DNA of 64,000 bases from JAKACA01 sp052143575 (lineage in GTDB: Bacteria > Actinomycetota > Acidimicrobiia > Acidimicrobiales > Bog-793). Below, one piece after another: positions 26,944 through 36,300 of the stretch. Made by a program: the position numbers and the translations under genes. Location: NCBI GenBank assembly GCA_052143575.1, contig JBKQSP010000014.1:62001-126000 (forward strand). Reading direction: 5' to 3'. The notes beneath the pieces are model-generated. The model was not told the DNA's origin. It saw nothing but the letters and a program-made list of their open reading frames with translations, and ran no database searches. Position 1 is the first letter of the stretch; each line of letters opens with the position of its first letter.

Positions 26944-27771
26944 TCAGGAGGCACCTTCGGCCAGCAAACCGGCGCGCAGACCCGTGAGGATGGTGCCGGC
27001 GGCGACGGCTGCCGTCTCGATCCGCAGGATCGTCTCGCCGAGGCGGACGTGCGGCGGTCCCATGGCGAGCTCGGAGGGGGAGAAGCCGCCCTCCGGACCG
27101 ACGAGCACGGTCGGCCAGTCGAGCGAGGGGGCGCCGCCGCCCGGCTCGGCGAGGGCGACACCGCCGCCGAGGCGAGCGACCGCCTCGGCGAGCGGGAGCA
27201 CCTCGAGGATCTCGGGGAGCCAGATCCGCCGCGACTGCATGGAGGCCTCTCGTGCGATGCGGCGGAGGCGCTCGTGCTGGCGGGCGGCCGCTTGGGGGTT
27301 GGAGCGGACGGCCGTGCGCTCGCACACGAGCGGCACGATGCGGTCGACCCCGAGCTCGGTCAGCTTTGCGACGGCCCAGTCCGTGCGATCGCCTTTGGCC
27401 AACGAGAAGCCCACTGTGAGCTGCGGTTCGCTTCTCGCCGTCGTGATCACGTCGGCGTCTCGCTCCAGGCCGATGGCAAAGGGGCGGCCACGGCGGCGCT
27501 CGGATCGTGCCGCCGCCCCGCCGGCGGTGGCATGCGACCCGGAGGGGCCCGCAGGCCGGAGCTCAGCATCGCCCCCGGCAGCTGCCACGCGGCAGCCGCC
27601 GTAGCTTCCGGCACCGTCGGAGACGACGACGACCTCGCCCGGCCGCAGCCGCAGCACGGCGGACAGGTGGTGAGCGTCGTCGTCCGTGAGCTGCGGTGCC
27701 TCGAGGTCGGCGACGTAGACGAGGGCAGCCGCTTCCCGCAGCAGCGGCGCCACGGAGCGGCCGTCGTTCAC
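26944..27771 (-). CDS. rsmE: 16S rRNA m3U1498 methyltransferase RsmE
   Basis: RsmE is a SPOUT methyltransferase that modifies U1498 of 16S rRNA. The 275-residue protein starts at GTG 27771 (MNDGRSVAPLLREAAALVYV), 13 bases after the dnaJ stop. The open frame continues upstream through dnaJ, but that part is out-of-frame coding and is not a fusion. The C-terminal trefoil-knot motif VGPEGGFSPSEL and the LRIETAAVAAGTIL terminus are typical. An Arg-rich insertion lies around residues 80-90. Its order after hrcA-dnaJ is conserved in actinobacteria. Confidence 0.93.
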   Translation of the reverse strand: MNDGRSVAPLLREAAALVYVADLEAPQLTDDDAHHLSAVLRLRPGEVVVVSDGAGSYGGCRVAAAGGDAELRPAGPSGSHATAGGAAARSERRRGRPFAIGLERDADVITTARSEPQLTVGFSLAKGDRTDWAVAKLTELGVDRIVPLVCERTAVRSNPQAAARQHERLRRIAREASMQSRRIWLPEILEVLPLAEAVARLGGGVALAEPGGGAPSLDWPTVLVGPEGGFSPSELAMGPPHVRLGETILRIETAAVAAGTILTGLRAGLLAEGAS

Positions 27772-27784
27772 CGACCGTGGACCG

Positions 27785-28915
27785 TCAGTTGATACGGGAG
27801 CGCAGGCGGGAGAACAGGCCGTGCTCGGGCGGTGCCACCGCCTCGCCGCGGAGCTCGGCGAACTGGCGGACGAGGTCCTCCTCCTCCTTCGACAGCTTCG
27901 TGGGCGTGTCGACGACGACGTGAACGAGCAGGTCGCCGCGTCCGCGAGCGCGCAGCTTGGGGACGCCGAGGCCGCCGAGGCGGATGATCTTGCCCGACTG
28001 GGTGCCGGCAGGCACCTCGATCTGCGACGTGCCGTCGAGCGTCTCGATCTCGAGCTCGGTGCCGAGCGCCGCCTGTGCGAAGGAGACGTGGACCGTGGCG
28101 ACGAGGTCGTTGCCCGACCGGTCGAAGCGAGGGTCGCTCGCCACGCGGAGATGTACGTAGAGGTCGCCCGCCGGCCCGCCCCGCAGGGCGGCGGCGCCGC
28201 TGCCGGTGACCCGCAGGGTGGCGCCGTTGTCGACCCCGGCCGGCACGTTGATGGTGAGGGTGCGCTCCTCGTTGCGGCGCCCCTGCCCGCGGCAGTCCGG
28301 GCAGGGCGAGGACACCGTCTCGCCCGTTCCCTGGCAGCGGTTGCAGGGCGTGGCCGTGACCATCTGCCCGAGCAGCGACTGGCGCACCCGCTGCACCTGG
28401 CCGGAGCCGCGGCAGTCGGGGCAGCTCGTGGGCGACGTGCCCGCCCGGGCACCGCTGCCCGAGCAGGTGGTGCAGGTGACGGCGCTGTTGAGCGTGACGT
28501 CCTTCGTGCCGCCGAAGGCGGCTTCCTGCAGCGAGATCCCGAGGACGACCTCGGTGTCTGCCCCGCGGCGGGCGCTCGGGCGGGAGGCGCCCCCGAACCC
28601 GCCCCCTCCGCCACCGAAGAAGACGTCGAAGATGTCGCCGATGTTGCCGCCGAACCCGAAGGGGTCGCCGCCGCCCCCGCCGGCGCCCGAGCCGCGGACG
28701 CCCTCCGGACCGAACATGTCGTAGCGCCGCCGCCGCTCCGGGTCGCGCAGCGTCTCGTAGGCGAGCGTGACCTCCTTGAAACGCTCCTCGGTGGCGGCGT
28801 CGCCCCCCGTGGCATCCGGGTGCAGCTCCCGGGCGAGGGCGCGATAGGCCTTCTTCAGCTCGTCCTCGTTGGCGCTCCGGCTCACGCCGAGGAGCTCGTA
28901 GTAGTCAGTGGCCAC
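27785..28915 (-). CDS. dnaJ: Chaperone DnaJ
   Basis: This is a type I Hsp40 co-chaperone (376 aa) that stimulates DnaK. The J domain has HPD at about residues 32-34. A Gly/Phe-rich segment (about 77-115) and four zinc repeats follow (CTTCSGSG, CPDCRGSG, CNRCQGTG, CPDCRGQG), then the substrate-binding beta domains. It lies 57 bases downstream of hrcA, matching the actinobacterial dnaJ2 arrangement, in which this paralogue is separate from the dnaK operon. Confidence 0.95.
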   Translation of the reverse strand: MATDYYELLGVSRSANEDELKKAYRALARELHPDATGGDAATEERFKEVTLAYETLRDPERRRRYDMFGPEGVRGSGAGGGGGDPFGFGGNIGDIFDVFFGGGGGGFGGASRPSARRGADTEVVLGISLQEAAFGGTKDVTLNSAVTCTTCSGSGARAGTSPTSCPDCRGSGQVQRVRQSLLGQMVTATPCNRCQGTGETVSSPCPDCRGQGRRNEERTLTINVPAGVDNGATLRVTGSGAAALRGGPAGDLYVHLRVASDPRFDRSGNDLVATVHVSFAQAALGTELEIETLDGTSQIEVPAGTQSGKIIRLGGLGVPKLRARGRGDLLVHVVVDTPTKLSKEEEDLVRQFAELRGEAVAPPEHGLFSRLRSRIN

Positions 28916-28972
28916 GTGTTCGGGATCCGGGGTTCAGGGTGCGGCGGCGCCGCACGGAAGAAGCGCTGGCGA

Positions 28973-30016
28973 TCACCCGCGTCGCAGCTCTCGCGACAAC
29001 CGCCGGCCGACGACGGCGACGGTAGCGAGGGCTTGCGGGTAGTCCATGCGCGTGGGGCCGAGGATACCGATCGTTCCGATGGCGTCGTCCTCACCGACGT
29101 AGGGAGCCACGACGAGCGAGCACTCCGCCAGGGGGGCGAGACCGTGCTCGGAGCCGATCGCCACGGACTGGCCCTGGGCGAGCACGTCACGCAACAGGGA
29201 GACGACGACGAACGATTGCTCGAGAATGCCGAGGACGGCCCGCACCTGGTCGACGGCCTCGAAACGCTCGGCCATGCGGGCCGCTCCGCCCACGAAGACC
29301 TGGTCGACGGTCTGGGCGGCGTCGTCGGCCTCGGTCAGGGTGCCGCGGCAGGCGGCGATGAGCCGGTCCACCTCCGGGCGCCCGCTGGCGGGCAGGACGA
29401 CGGCTTCAGGCAGCAGCTGGGTGAGGGCGTTGTCGGTGAAATGCTGTTGCAAGAAGCTGCTGGCGAGCTCGATGTCGCCGTCGGCGACGTCGGCGTCGAG
29501 GGCGATCGTGTGCTTCTCGACGACGCCGTTCGAGAGCACGACGACGAGGAGGCCGGCGTGCGAGGAGATGCGCACGAGGAGCGCCGAGCGCACGACGAGG
29601 CGCTCGTGGCCGGGACCGACGACGATGGCGGCGCTGTCGGTCAGCTGGGCGAGGAGCCGGCTCGTGTCGGCGAGCATGCGCTCGAGCTCGCCGTGGGCGT
29701 GCGAGAAGAATTCCTGGATCTGCTCCTGCTTCGCCTCTCCGAGCAGCATGGGCGTCGCCAGGTGGTCGACGAAGAAGCGATAGCCCTTGTCGGTGGGGAC
29801 ACGCCCTGCGCTCGTGTGCGGGTGCGTGAGATAGCCGTCCCGCTCGAGCGCCGCCATGTCGGAGCGGATGGTGGCCGGAGAGACCTCGATGGCCGGATCG
29901 CGGGCGACTTGGGACGAGGCAACCGGCTGTGCCGTCTCGACATAGTCGGTGACGACCGTCTTCAAAATGGCGGCCTTCCGCTCGTCGAGCTCCCGCGTAT
30001 TCGACGTCCCGCTCAC
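28973..30016 (-). CDS. hrcA: Heat-shock repressor HrcA
   Basis: HrcA is the repressor that binds CIRCE elements of chaperone operons. The 347-residue protein has an N-terminal winged helix (RKAAILKTVVTDYVETAQPV, VSPATIRSDMAALERDGYL) and SAGRVPTDKGYRFFVDHL, the family signature, followed by the GAF-like dimerisation domain. The GTG start at 30016 is preceded by AAAGGG and a good -10. I do not see a CIRCE palindrome upstream of hrcA or dnaJ, so its targets (groE operons) are probably elsewhere. Confidence 0.94.
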   Translation of the reverse strand: MSGTSNTRELDERKAAILKTVVTDYVETAQPVASSQVARDPAIEVSPATIRSDMAALERDGYLTHPHTSAGRVPTDKGYRFFVDHLATPMLLGEAKQEQIQEFFSHAHGELERMLADTSRLLAQLTDSAAIVVGPGHERLVVRSALLVRISSHAGLLVVVLSNGVVEKHTIALDADVADGDIELASSFLQQHFTDNALTQLLPEAVVLPASGRPEVDRLIAACRGTLTEADDAAQTVDQVFVGGAARMAERFEAVDQVRAVLGILEQSFVVVSLLRDVLAQGQSVAIGSEHGLAPLAECSLVVAPYVGEDDAIGTIGILGPTRMDYPQALATVAVVGRRLSRELRRG

Positions 30017-30026
30017 AATGCCCTTT

Positions 30027-30032
30027 ATTTTA
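30027..30032 (-). promoter_or_regulatory. Putative -10 (TAAAAT) of hrcA-dnaJ-rsmE
   Basis: TAAAAT in an AT-rich patch (unusual for this sequence) is 10 bases upstream of the hrcA GTG on the minus strand. It is the best -10 match in the window. No -35 hexamer is evident at 16-19 bases. Confidence 0.45.
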
Positions 30033-30094
30033 TCGGCAGATCCGCTTTGAGCAGGGCAAGAGCGATCGGCCGGCCGCCCTTGGCCGTTGCCGGC

Positions 30095-31882
30095 TCAGTC
30101 TTCGAGCCGCAAGGCGGAGATGAAGGCCTCCTGCGGAATCTCGACGCGGCCGATCGTCTTCATGCGCTTCTTGCCTTCGCGTTGCTTCTCGAGGAGCTTG
30201 CGCTTGCGCGTGATGTCGCCCCCGTAGCACTTGGCGAGGACGTCCTTGCGCTTGGCCTTGACGGTCTCGCGGGCGATGATGCGTCCGCCGATGGCCGCCT
30301 GTATGGGCACGTCGAAGAGCTGGCGAGGGATGAGCTCGCGCAGCTTGCCCACCATCTTGCGGCCGTACTCCTGAGCCCGCGCCTTGTGGACGATGGCGCT
30401 GAAGGCGTCGACGGGGGCGGCGTTGAGAAGGATGTCGACCTTGACGAGATCCTCGATCTCGTAGCCGTCCGGCTCGTAGTCGAGGCTGGCGTACCCCTTC
30501 GTGCGGCTCTTCAGCTGATCGAAGAAGTCGACGACGACCTCCGCCAGGGGCGCCCGGTAGATCAGCTCCAACCGCTCGGGCGAGAGGTACTGCATCTTCA
30601 CGAGCGTCCCCCGCCGGGTCTGGCAGAGGTCCATGACGGTGCCGGTGTAGTCGGCCGGCGTGATGATCGTGAGGCGGAGCATCGGCTCGGCGATGGACTC
30701 GATGTTCTGTGGCGGCGGCATGACCGAGGGGTTGTCGACCTCGAGGCGCTCGCCGTTCGTGAGATTGGCGACGTAGGCGACGGAGGGAGCCGTGGCGATG
30801 AGGGAGAGGTCGAACTCACGCTCGAGCCGTTCGCGGGCGATCTCCATGTGCAACAAGCCGAGAAACCCGCACCGGAAGCCGAAGCCGAGCGCAGCGGACG
30901 TCTCCGGCTCGAAGGTGATGGAGCCGTCCGAGAGCTTGAGCTTCTCGAGAGCGTCCCGCAGCTCGGGCAGCTCGTCGCCGTCGACAGGGTAGAGACCGCA
31001 GAAGACCATGGGCTTCGGGTCGCGGTAGCCCTCGAGGGGAGCCACGGCCGGATGGGCCGCCTCCGTGATGGTCTCGCCGACACGGGCTTCCGAAACCGCT
31101 TTGATGCCGGCGATGAGGTACCCGACCTCGCCGGGGCCGAGCTCCGCCGTCGGCTCGTTGTGAGGGGCGCGCACGCCGACCTCCTCGACGTCGTGGGTCG
31201 TCTTGGCGTGGAAGAGCCGGATCTTCGATCCCGACCTGAGCACGCCGTCGAAGACGCGCACGGCGCTCACGACGCCGCGGTACTGGTCGTAGAGCGAGTC
31301 GAAGACGAGGGCGCGCAGGACCTCGTCCGGGCTGCCCTGCGGTGACGGGATGCGGGCGATGATGGCGTCGAGCAGCTCCGGGACGCCCTCGCCCGTCTTG
31401 GCCGAGATGCGCAGGATCGACTCCGCGGGCAGACCGAGCACGGCCTCGATCTCGCCGGCGTAGCGGTCGGGATCGGCCGCCGGCAGGTCGATCTTGTTGA
31501 GGGCGGGGACGATCTCGAGGTCGTGCTCGATGGCGAGGTAGCAATTCGCCAGTGTCTGGGCCTCGATCCCCTGCGATGCGTCGACGAGGAGGACGACACC
31601 TTCGCAGGCCGCCAAGGATCGGCTGACCTCGTAGCCGAAGTCGACGTGGCCGGGGGTGTCGATGAGATGCAGCGTGTGGTCCCGCCAGTGCACTCGCACG
31701 TTCTGGGCCTTGATCGTGATGCCCCGCTCCCGCTCGATGTCCATCGAGTCGAGGTACTGCTCGCGCATCTCGCGCGCGTCGACGGCGCCCGTCAGCTCGA
31801 GGATGCGGTCGGACAGCGTCGACTTGCCGTGGTCGACGTGACTGATGATGGAGAAGTTGCGGATGCGGTCGATGGGGATCAT
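30095..31882 (-). CDS. lepA: Elongation factor 4 (LepA)
   Basis: LepA is a ribosome-binding translational GTPase. The 595-residue protein has G1 SHVDHGKS (14-21), G3 DTPGHVDF, G4 NKID, domain II, and the LepA-specific C-terminal domain ending in KRMKTIGRVEIPQEAFISAL. ATG 31882 (MIPIDRIRNF) gives the normal family length. The open frame extends about 90 codons further upstream, but that part is Arg/Pro-rich and unlike any LepA. It is divergent from rpsT and precedes hrcA. Confidence 0.96.
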   Translation of the reverse strand: MIPIDRIRNFSIISHVDHGKSTLSDRILELTGAVDAREMREQYLDSMDIERERGITIKAQNVRVHWRDHTLHLIDTPGHVDFGYEVSRSLAACEGVVLLVDASQGIEAQTLANCYLAIEHDLEIVPALNKIDLPAADPDRYAGEIEAVLGLPAESILRISAKTGEGVPELLDAIIARIPSPQGSPDEVLRALVFDSLYDQYRGVVSAVRVFDGVLRSGSKIRLFHAKTTHDVEEVGVRAPHNEPTAELGPGEVGYLIAGIKAVSEARVGETITEAAHPAVAPLEGYRDPKPMVFCGLYPVDGDELPELRDALEKLKLSDGSITFEPETSAALGFGFRCGFLGLLHMEIARERLEREFDLSLIATAPSVAYVANLTNGERLEVDNPSVMPPPQNIESIAEPMLRLTIITPADYTGTVMDLCQTRRGTLVKMQYLSPERLELIYRAPLAEVVVDFFDQLKSRTKGYASLDYEPDGYEIEDLVKVDILLNAAPVDAFSAIVHKARAQEYGRKMVGKLRELIPRQLFDVPIQAAIGGRIIARETVKAKRKDVLAKCYGGDITRKRKLLEKQREGKKRMKTIGRVEIPQEAFISALRLED

Positions 31883-31938
31883 GGCGAGCCAACCATCGTG
31901 CCACCTCGGCCGCCCGTGTCCGGTCGAGGCGCCCATCG

Positions 31939-31966
31939 GATCGCCCGAGCGGCTGCTCGGGCGATC
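31939..31966. repeat. Perfect inverted repeat upstream of lepA
   Basis: GATCGCCCGAGC, loop GGCT, GCTCGGGCGATC: 12-bp arms with no mismatch. It lies 57 bases before the lepA start and about 107 bases before the rpsT -10. On the plus strand TCTCTT follows, which is only weakly terminator-like. It could be an operator, a processing hairpin or part of a small RNA. Confidence 0.6.
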
Positions 31967-32072
31967 TCTCTTGGGCTCGCCGGCGGCTCGCGGGGGCACC
32001 GCCGCCCGCCCTCCTCGCCTCGCCGAAGGGGCCTGCCGGCATCCCGAGGCAGGGGGGTGGGTGCGTCGCTGA

Positions 32073-32078
32073 TACCAT
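32073..32078 (+). promoter_or_regulatory. Extended -10 (TG-A-TACCAT) for rpsT
   Basis: TACCAT preceded by TG at the extended -10 position. It would give a leader of about 110 bases before rpsT, unlike the leaderless genes, leaving room for S20 autoregulation. Confidence 0.4.
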
Positions 32079-32193
32079 CGTGCCCGTAGCGGGGAGCGTG
32101 CACCCGGTTGGGTCCTGTTTCGGGACGTGGCCCGGCACACGGTTCCAGGCACACCGAGCTTCGTACCGGTACTGAGACGCGTCTGAGGAAGAC

Positions 32194-32472
32194 ATGGCCA
32201 ACATCAAGAGTCAGATCAAGCGGGACCGCCAGAACAAGCTGCGCCACGAGCGCAACAAGGCCGTCCGCTCGGAGCTGAAGACGCGCACGAAAGGTGCCCT
32301 GCGGGCGGCCGAGTTCGGCGACGAGGACATGGGCGAGCGCCTCCGCCTCGCCGTCAAGCGCATCGACAAGGCCGCAGCCAAGGGCATCATCCACCCGAAC
32401 CAGGCCGCTCGGCGCAAGTCGCGACTCGTGCGGCGCTTCGCCGACCTCGTCGAGGAGCGCTCCGGCGACTGA
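32194..32472 (+). CDS. rpsT: 30S ribosomal protein S20
   Basis: S20 is a primary 16S rRNA-binding protein of the small subunit. The 92-residue Lys/Arg-rich helical protein starts MANIKSQIKRDRQNKLRHERNKA, shown here only to its first helix, and has the family hallmark ANIKSQIKR and GIIHPNQAARRKSRL. A GAGGA Shine-Dalgarno lies 6 bases before the ATG. Position next to divergent lepA is conserved in actinobacteria. Confidence 0.97.
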   Translation: MANIKSQIKRDRQNKLRHERNKAVRSELKTRTKGALRAAEFGDEDMGERLRLAVKRIDKAAAKGIIHPNQAARRKSRLVRRFADLVEERSGD

Positions 32473-32473
32473 G

Positions 32474-33346
32474 CAAGGCACCGGTGAGCTCGAGATCGCC
32501 CGGGGGCTCACGGCAGCACACCTGAACGAGATCGCCGCCCTCGAAGCCGCCTGCCTGGCGGTCGACGGCGGTCGCCTCAAGCTCGAGTACGGCGCCCTCC
32601 GCCAGCGTCCGCCCGCCGTCGCCAACGACTTCCTCTGGCGGGACGGGTCCGGCTCGGGAGACATCATCGGCTTCTGCGGCATCTACCAGAACCGCCCCGA
32701 CGAGGTCGAGATCTGCGGGATGGTCCATCCCCGCCACCGCCGGCAGCACATCGGCTCCCGCCTGCTCGACGCAGCCATGGACGAGCTGCGTCGTCGCGGT
32801 GTCGCTCGCGTGCTCCTCATCGTGGACCGGTCGTGTGGGGCCGGGGTGGCTTTCGCGGCGGCGCGCGGTGGGCTGCTCGACTCCTCGGAGTACCGCATGC
32901 ACCAGGACGCCGCACCGCCGCTGCAGGGTGCCTACGAGCAGTTGAGCCTGCGGCCGGCCGTCTCGGCCGACGCCGAGTTCCTGCGCGATTGCATCGCTCG
33001 TGGTTTCCGGCTTTCCGAGGAGGCAGTGGCGCGAGACGACTGGGCGGCACGGGTCGCCCGGACGCTCGTCATCGAGCATGACGGCACCCGCGTCGGAGTC
33101 CTGCACGTCGAGCGTGATGAGGCGGCGCACACGGCCGGCATCTACGGCTTCGTCGTCCAGCCCGAGCTGCAGGGGCGCGGCTATGGGCGGGGGGCGCTGT
33201 CCACGATCACGCGGGCGGTGCGGTCCGAGGGCATCGATTCGGTGCACCTCGAAGTGCTCATCGACAACCCTGCGGCACTGCACCTGTATGAGAGCTGCGG
33301 CTTCGCCTCGACTGGGGTCGAGGACTACTACCTCATCGAGCGGTAG
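32474..33346 (+). CDS. Tandem GNAT acetyltransferase (start unresolved)
   Basis: Two GNAT N-acetyltransferase folds lie in tandem, about 290 residues. The first has MVHPRHRRQHIGSRLLDAAM and the second VVQPELQGRGYGRGALSTI (acetyl-CoA P-loop Q/RxxGxG/A); the second ends LHLYESCGFAST. The double-GNAT layout resembles mycothiol synthase MshD, but I cannot assign the substrate. The fold clearly begins with LEIARGLTAAHLNEI, just after the rpsT stop, yet the frame has no ATG, GTG or TTG between the rpsT stop and that strand. An in-frame GTG at 32294 inside rpsT would add an Arg/Ser-rich leader. A CTG at 32522, or a one-base sequence error near 32485, are the other options. The given start marks the first codon outside rpsT. 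Confidence 0.72.
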   Translation, partial: QGTGELEIARGLTAAHLNEIAALEAACLAVDGGRLKLEYGALRQRPPAVANDFLWRDGSGSGDIIGFCGIYQNRPDEVEICGMVHPRHRRQHIGSRLLDAAMDELRRRGVARVLLIVDRSCGAGVAFAAARGGLLDSSEYRMHQDAAPPLQGAYEQLSLRPAVSADAEFLRDCIARGFRLSEEAVARDDWAARVARTLVIEHDGTRVGVLHVERDEAAHTAGIYGFVVQPELQGRGYGRGALSTITRAVRSEGIDSVHLEVLIDNPAALHLYESCGFASTGVEDYYLIER

Positions 33347-33353
33347 CTCCTGG

Positions 33354-36300
33354 CTACGAAGCGCGGGCGACCTGATCGCGGCCACCGCGCTTGGCCTCGT
33401 AGAGGGCGGCGTCGGTGCGCTGCAGCAAGCGGCCGAGGTCGGCGTCTCGAGTCTCCATCTCGGCCACTCCGACCGATGCCGTGATGTCGATGGGCCCGGA
33501 GGCCGTGGCGATGGGCGCCTCGTTGATGACCTGGCGGAGGCGCTCGGCGAGAGCGTGGGCGTCCGGCAGGGGAGCCTGCACGACGAGGGCGAACTCCTCA
33601 CCGCCGTAGCGCCCGACGATGTCTCCGGACCCGATCACCTTCGTGATCCGCTGGGCGACGACGCGGATGACGTCGTCACCGGAGGCGTGGCCGTAACGGT
33701 CGTTGACGTTCTTGAAGTGGTCGATGTCGAGCATCATGGCCGACAGGGGGGTGCCGAGCTGGCGGGCGTCGCGGAACGTCCGGCCGGCGATCTCGAAGAA
33801 GTAGCGGCGGTTGGCGACGCCGGAGAGCTCGTCGCGCTGAGCCAGCACCTGCACGCGGGCGAACAGCTGGGCGTTCTCGTAGGCGACGACGCCTTGCCCG
33901 GCAAGGGCGGCGGCCACCTCCGTCTGGGTCTGCCCGAAGGCGTTCGGGCGGCGGGCGATGATGACGAGGGCGCCCACCGCCTGCTCGCGCTCCACGAGGG
34001 GAGCCACGATGAACGAGCCGGCGCGCCCGAGGAGGCCGAACAGTGGGGAGTTGCGCTCGCTGATGACGCTGGCGACGGAGAGCGGCTTGCGCGACCGCAG
34101 CGCCTCGGCGATCTCGGGCTGGTCCGCCTTGGCGAGGTCGTAGCCCTCCGGTGGGAGCGTCACGCCACCACCGACGGCGGCGGCGACCTCGAGCCGCTCG
34201 CCCTCGGCGAGCAGGATGGCGCCCGCGTCGGCGCTGAGGGCTGCCACCGAGGTGTGCAGGATGGAGCGGAGGACCCCACGCGGCTCGAGGCTCTGGCCGA
34301 TGTCGCGCATGGAGTCGCGCAAGAGCTCTGCGACCTGGCGCTGGCGACGCTCGCTGGCGACCGACAGCTCCATCTCGGCGAGGCGGGCTGTTTCGAGGGC
34401 GAAGGCGACGTTCGAGGCGATGGCGCTCAGGATCTCGGCGTCGTCGCTCGTGAAGATCCCCTTTGCGAGCCGGCTGTCGAGATAGACGACGCCGAGGAGG
34501 CGATCCTCGATCTGGAGGGGGGCGACGAGGATCGAGCGCAACCCGTGGGTGACGGCGCTCTCCGAGCCGAGGGCGGCGCCCTCCTCGGTGCCCGTGAGCA
34601 CCATGGGCTCGCGGGTGGCCACGACCCGGTCGACGACGGTGGAGGAGTAGCCCGTGAGCTCCTTCAGGTCGTTGCCGGCAGCGTCACGCCCGAGATGGGG
34701 GCGCACGAGGCCGGAGTTCTCGTTCGTCAGGAACAGCAGGGCCCGCTCGGCGTTGAGGATGCGCACGGTCTCGTCGAGGGCGAGACGGGCGAGCTCCTCC
34801 GGGTCGAGCACGCGGGCGGCTGCCGCCCCGACCTGCAGGAGAGCCTCGAGCTGGCGGGCCGCCCGGCTGGCTACGCGCACACCGCCGGCCCCGATGGCGT
34901 GGAAGCCGGACACCCGCACGTGCGCCCCGCCCATCGACTGCCGGGCCGAGCGGGCGAGCGGCCCTCGCCGCGGGCGTTCCGAGAGGGGGGGCTGCACCCA
35001 ACGGACGAAGGCGGTGATGCCGAGGTCCTCGGCGAGGCGGCTGGCGGCCACCGCCATCCGCTCGGACTCCTCGTGATAGCCGGCGCCACCGAGGGCGCGG
35101 CTGCGGGCCATCTGGATGGCCATCTCGACACCGGGACCGTCGAGGCCGATGAGGAGCGCCTGGCCTTTCGAGCTGGCGCGCAGCGCCGCCTTGTAGCGGC
35201 CCCTCGCCACGAGCAGGCCCGTGCGGGCGGCGTAGTAGTGCGCCCGCATGAGCGGCGTGCGGGCGGCGATGTGCAAGTCCCGCACGGCCCGCCGCGCCTG
35301 GCGCCGGCGCTCCTTGCGGTCCTTGTCGACGCAATTGAGCAACTGGGCGAGGCGGCCGTACGCCTGCACGATCCAGAACGAGGACAAGTTGTACGGGCAG
35401 TTCCAGGGCGGCAGCTTCTGGGATCGAAACTCCGAGATGGCCTGCTCGAACGGATCGCCCAGCTCGTTCAAGCCGAAGTGGAAGGTCGTGAGGGCCACCT
35501 GGTAGCCGGCCATGGAGATCCTCGACTGCTGTGTGCTGGCGAAGCGCTCGTTGACCCGCGTGATGCGCTCGAGGCCGAGGGTCGGCTGCTCGAGGAGGCC
35601 GGCGATCCCTATCCCGACGAAGTCGAGCCCGTTCACCGTGCCGTCGGCGATCCTCGTGGCGGTGCCCGAGTGCCAGGTCGCCTCTTCGACCCAGGCCACC
35701 TGTTCGAGGATGCGACCGCGCAAGCCGAGCCCGATGCAGGCGGCCAGCACGCCGCTCAGGTACTCGCCCGGCTGCAGCCAGCGCGTCTCGTGGCGGAGCA
35801 CGTCGGCGAGCACCTGCTGAGATTGCACGGACTCGCCCTGGAACTCGAGGCTGATGGCCTCGAGGAGCTTTGCATGCACGACCGTGCCGCGATCGCCGGT
35901 CCGCTCTGCCACCCGGGTCGTGTGGCGGGCGACGATGCGTGCGAAGTTGACGAGGCGTATCTGGGCGAGCACGACGCCGAGATGGGCGTAGACGCCGACG
36001 TACTCGCGGGAATGGCCGAGGCGGTTGGCCGGCAGGAGCGCCCGCAGGGCGGCCCCCACCGACAGGAACGAGCGGTGCTCGAGATCGGCCGAGTCGCCCG
36101 CCACCTCGAGGAGGCGGCATTCGAGGCGGACCTTCTCTCGTTGCCCCCGCCTCGCCCCCCCGAAGCCGATCCTCGTGACACCGAGCAGGAGGCCGAGGAA
36201 GCACTTCCACAACGTCGAGAGCACCACGAGGGCGTTGTTCGACGGCAACGGCTTGCCCAGCTCCGCCAACCCGTCGCGGGCGTGCTTGAGGCCCATGGTG

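Larger units (their letters stand above)
31883..32193. other. Divergent lepA/rpsT intergenic region (311 bp)
   Basis: No gene is convincing here. It holds a perfect 12-base-arm hairpin (31939-31966), an extended -10 for rpsT (TGATACCAT ending at 32078) and a roughly 110-base rpsT leader with a GTACCGGTAC palindrome near 32163. Two overlapping weak frames on either strand are Arg-rich and were not called. Confidence 0.6.

Noticed and set aside
26944..28815. Apparent long RsmE with an N-terminal extension through dnaJ
   Set aside because: The extension is dnaJ read out of frame. A GTG at 27771 gives normal RsmE length.
27821..31345. A 1174-codon open frame antisense to dnaJ, hrcA and lepA
   Set aside because: Same cause as above; three conserved genes occupy the other strand.
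30095..32152. LepA with about 90 extra N-terminal residues
   Set aside because: The leader is Arg/Pro-rich and the family starts at MIPIDRIRNF.
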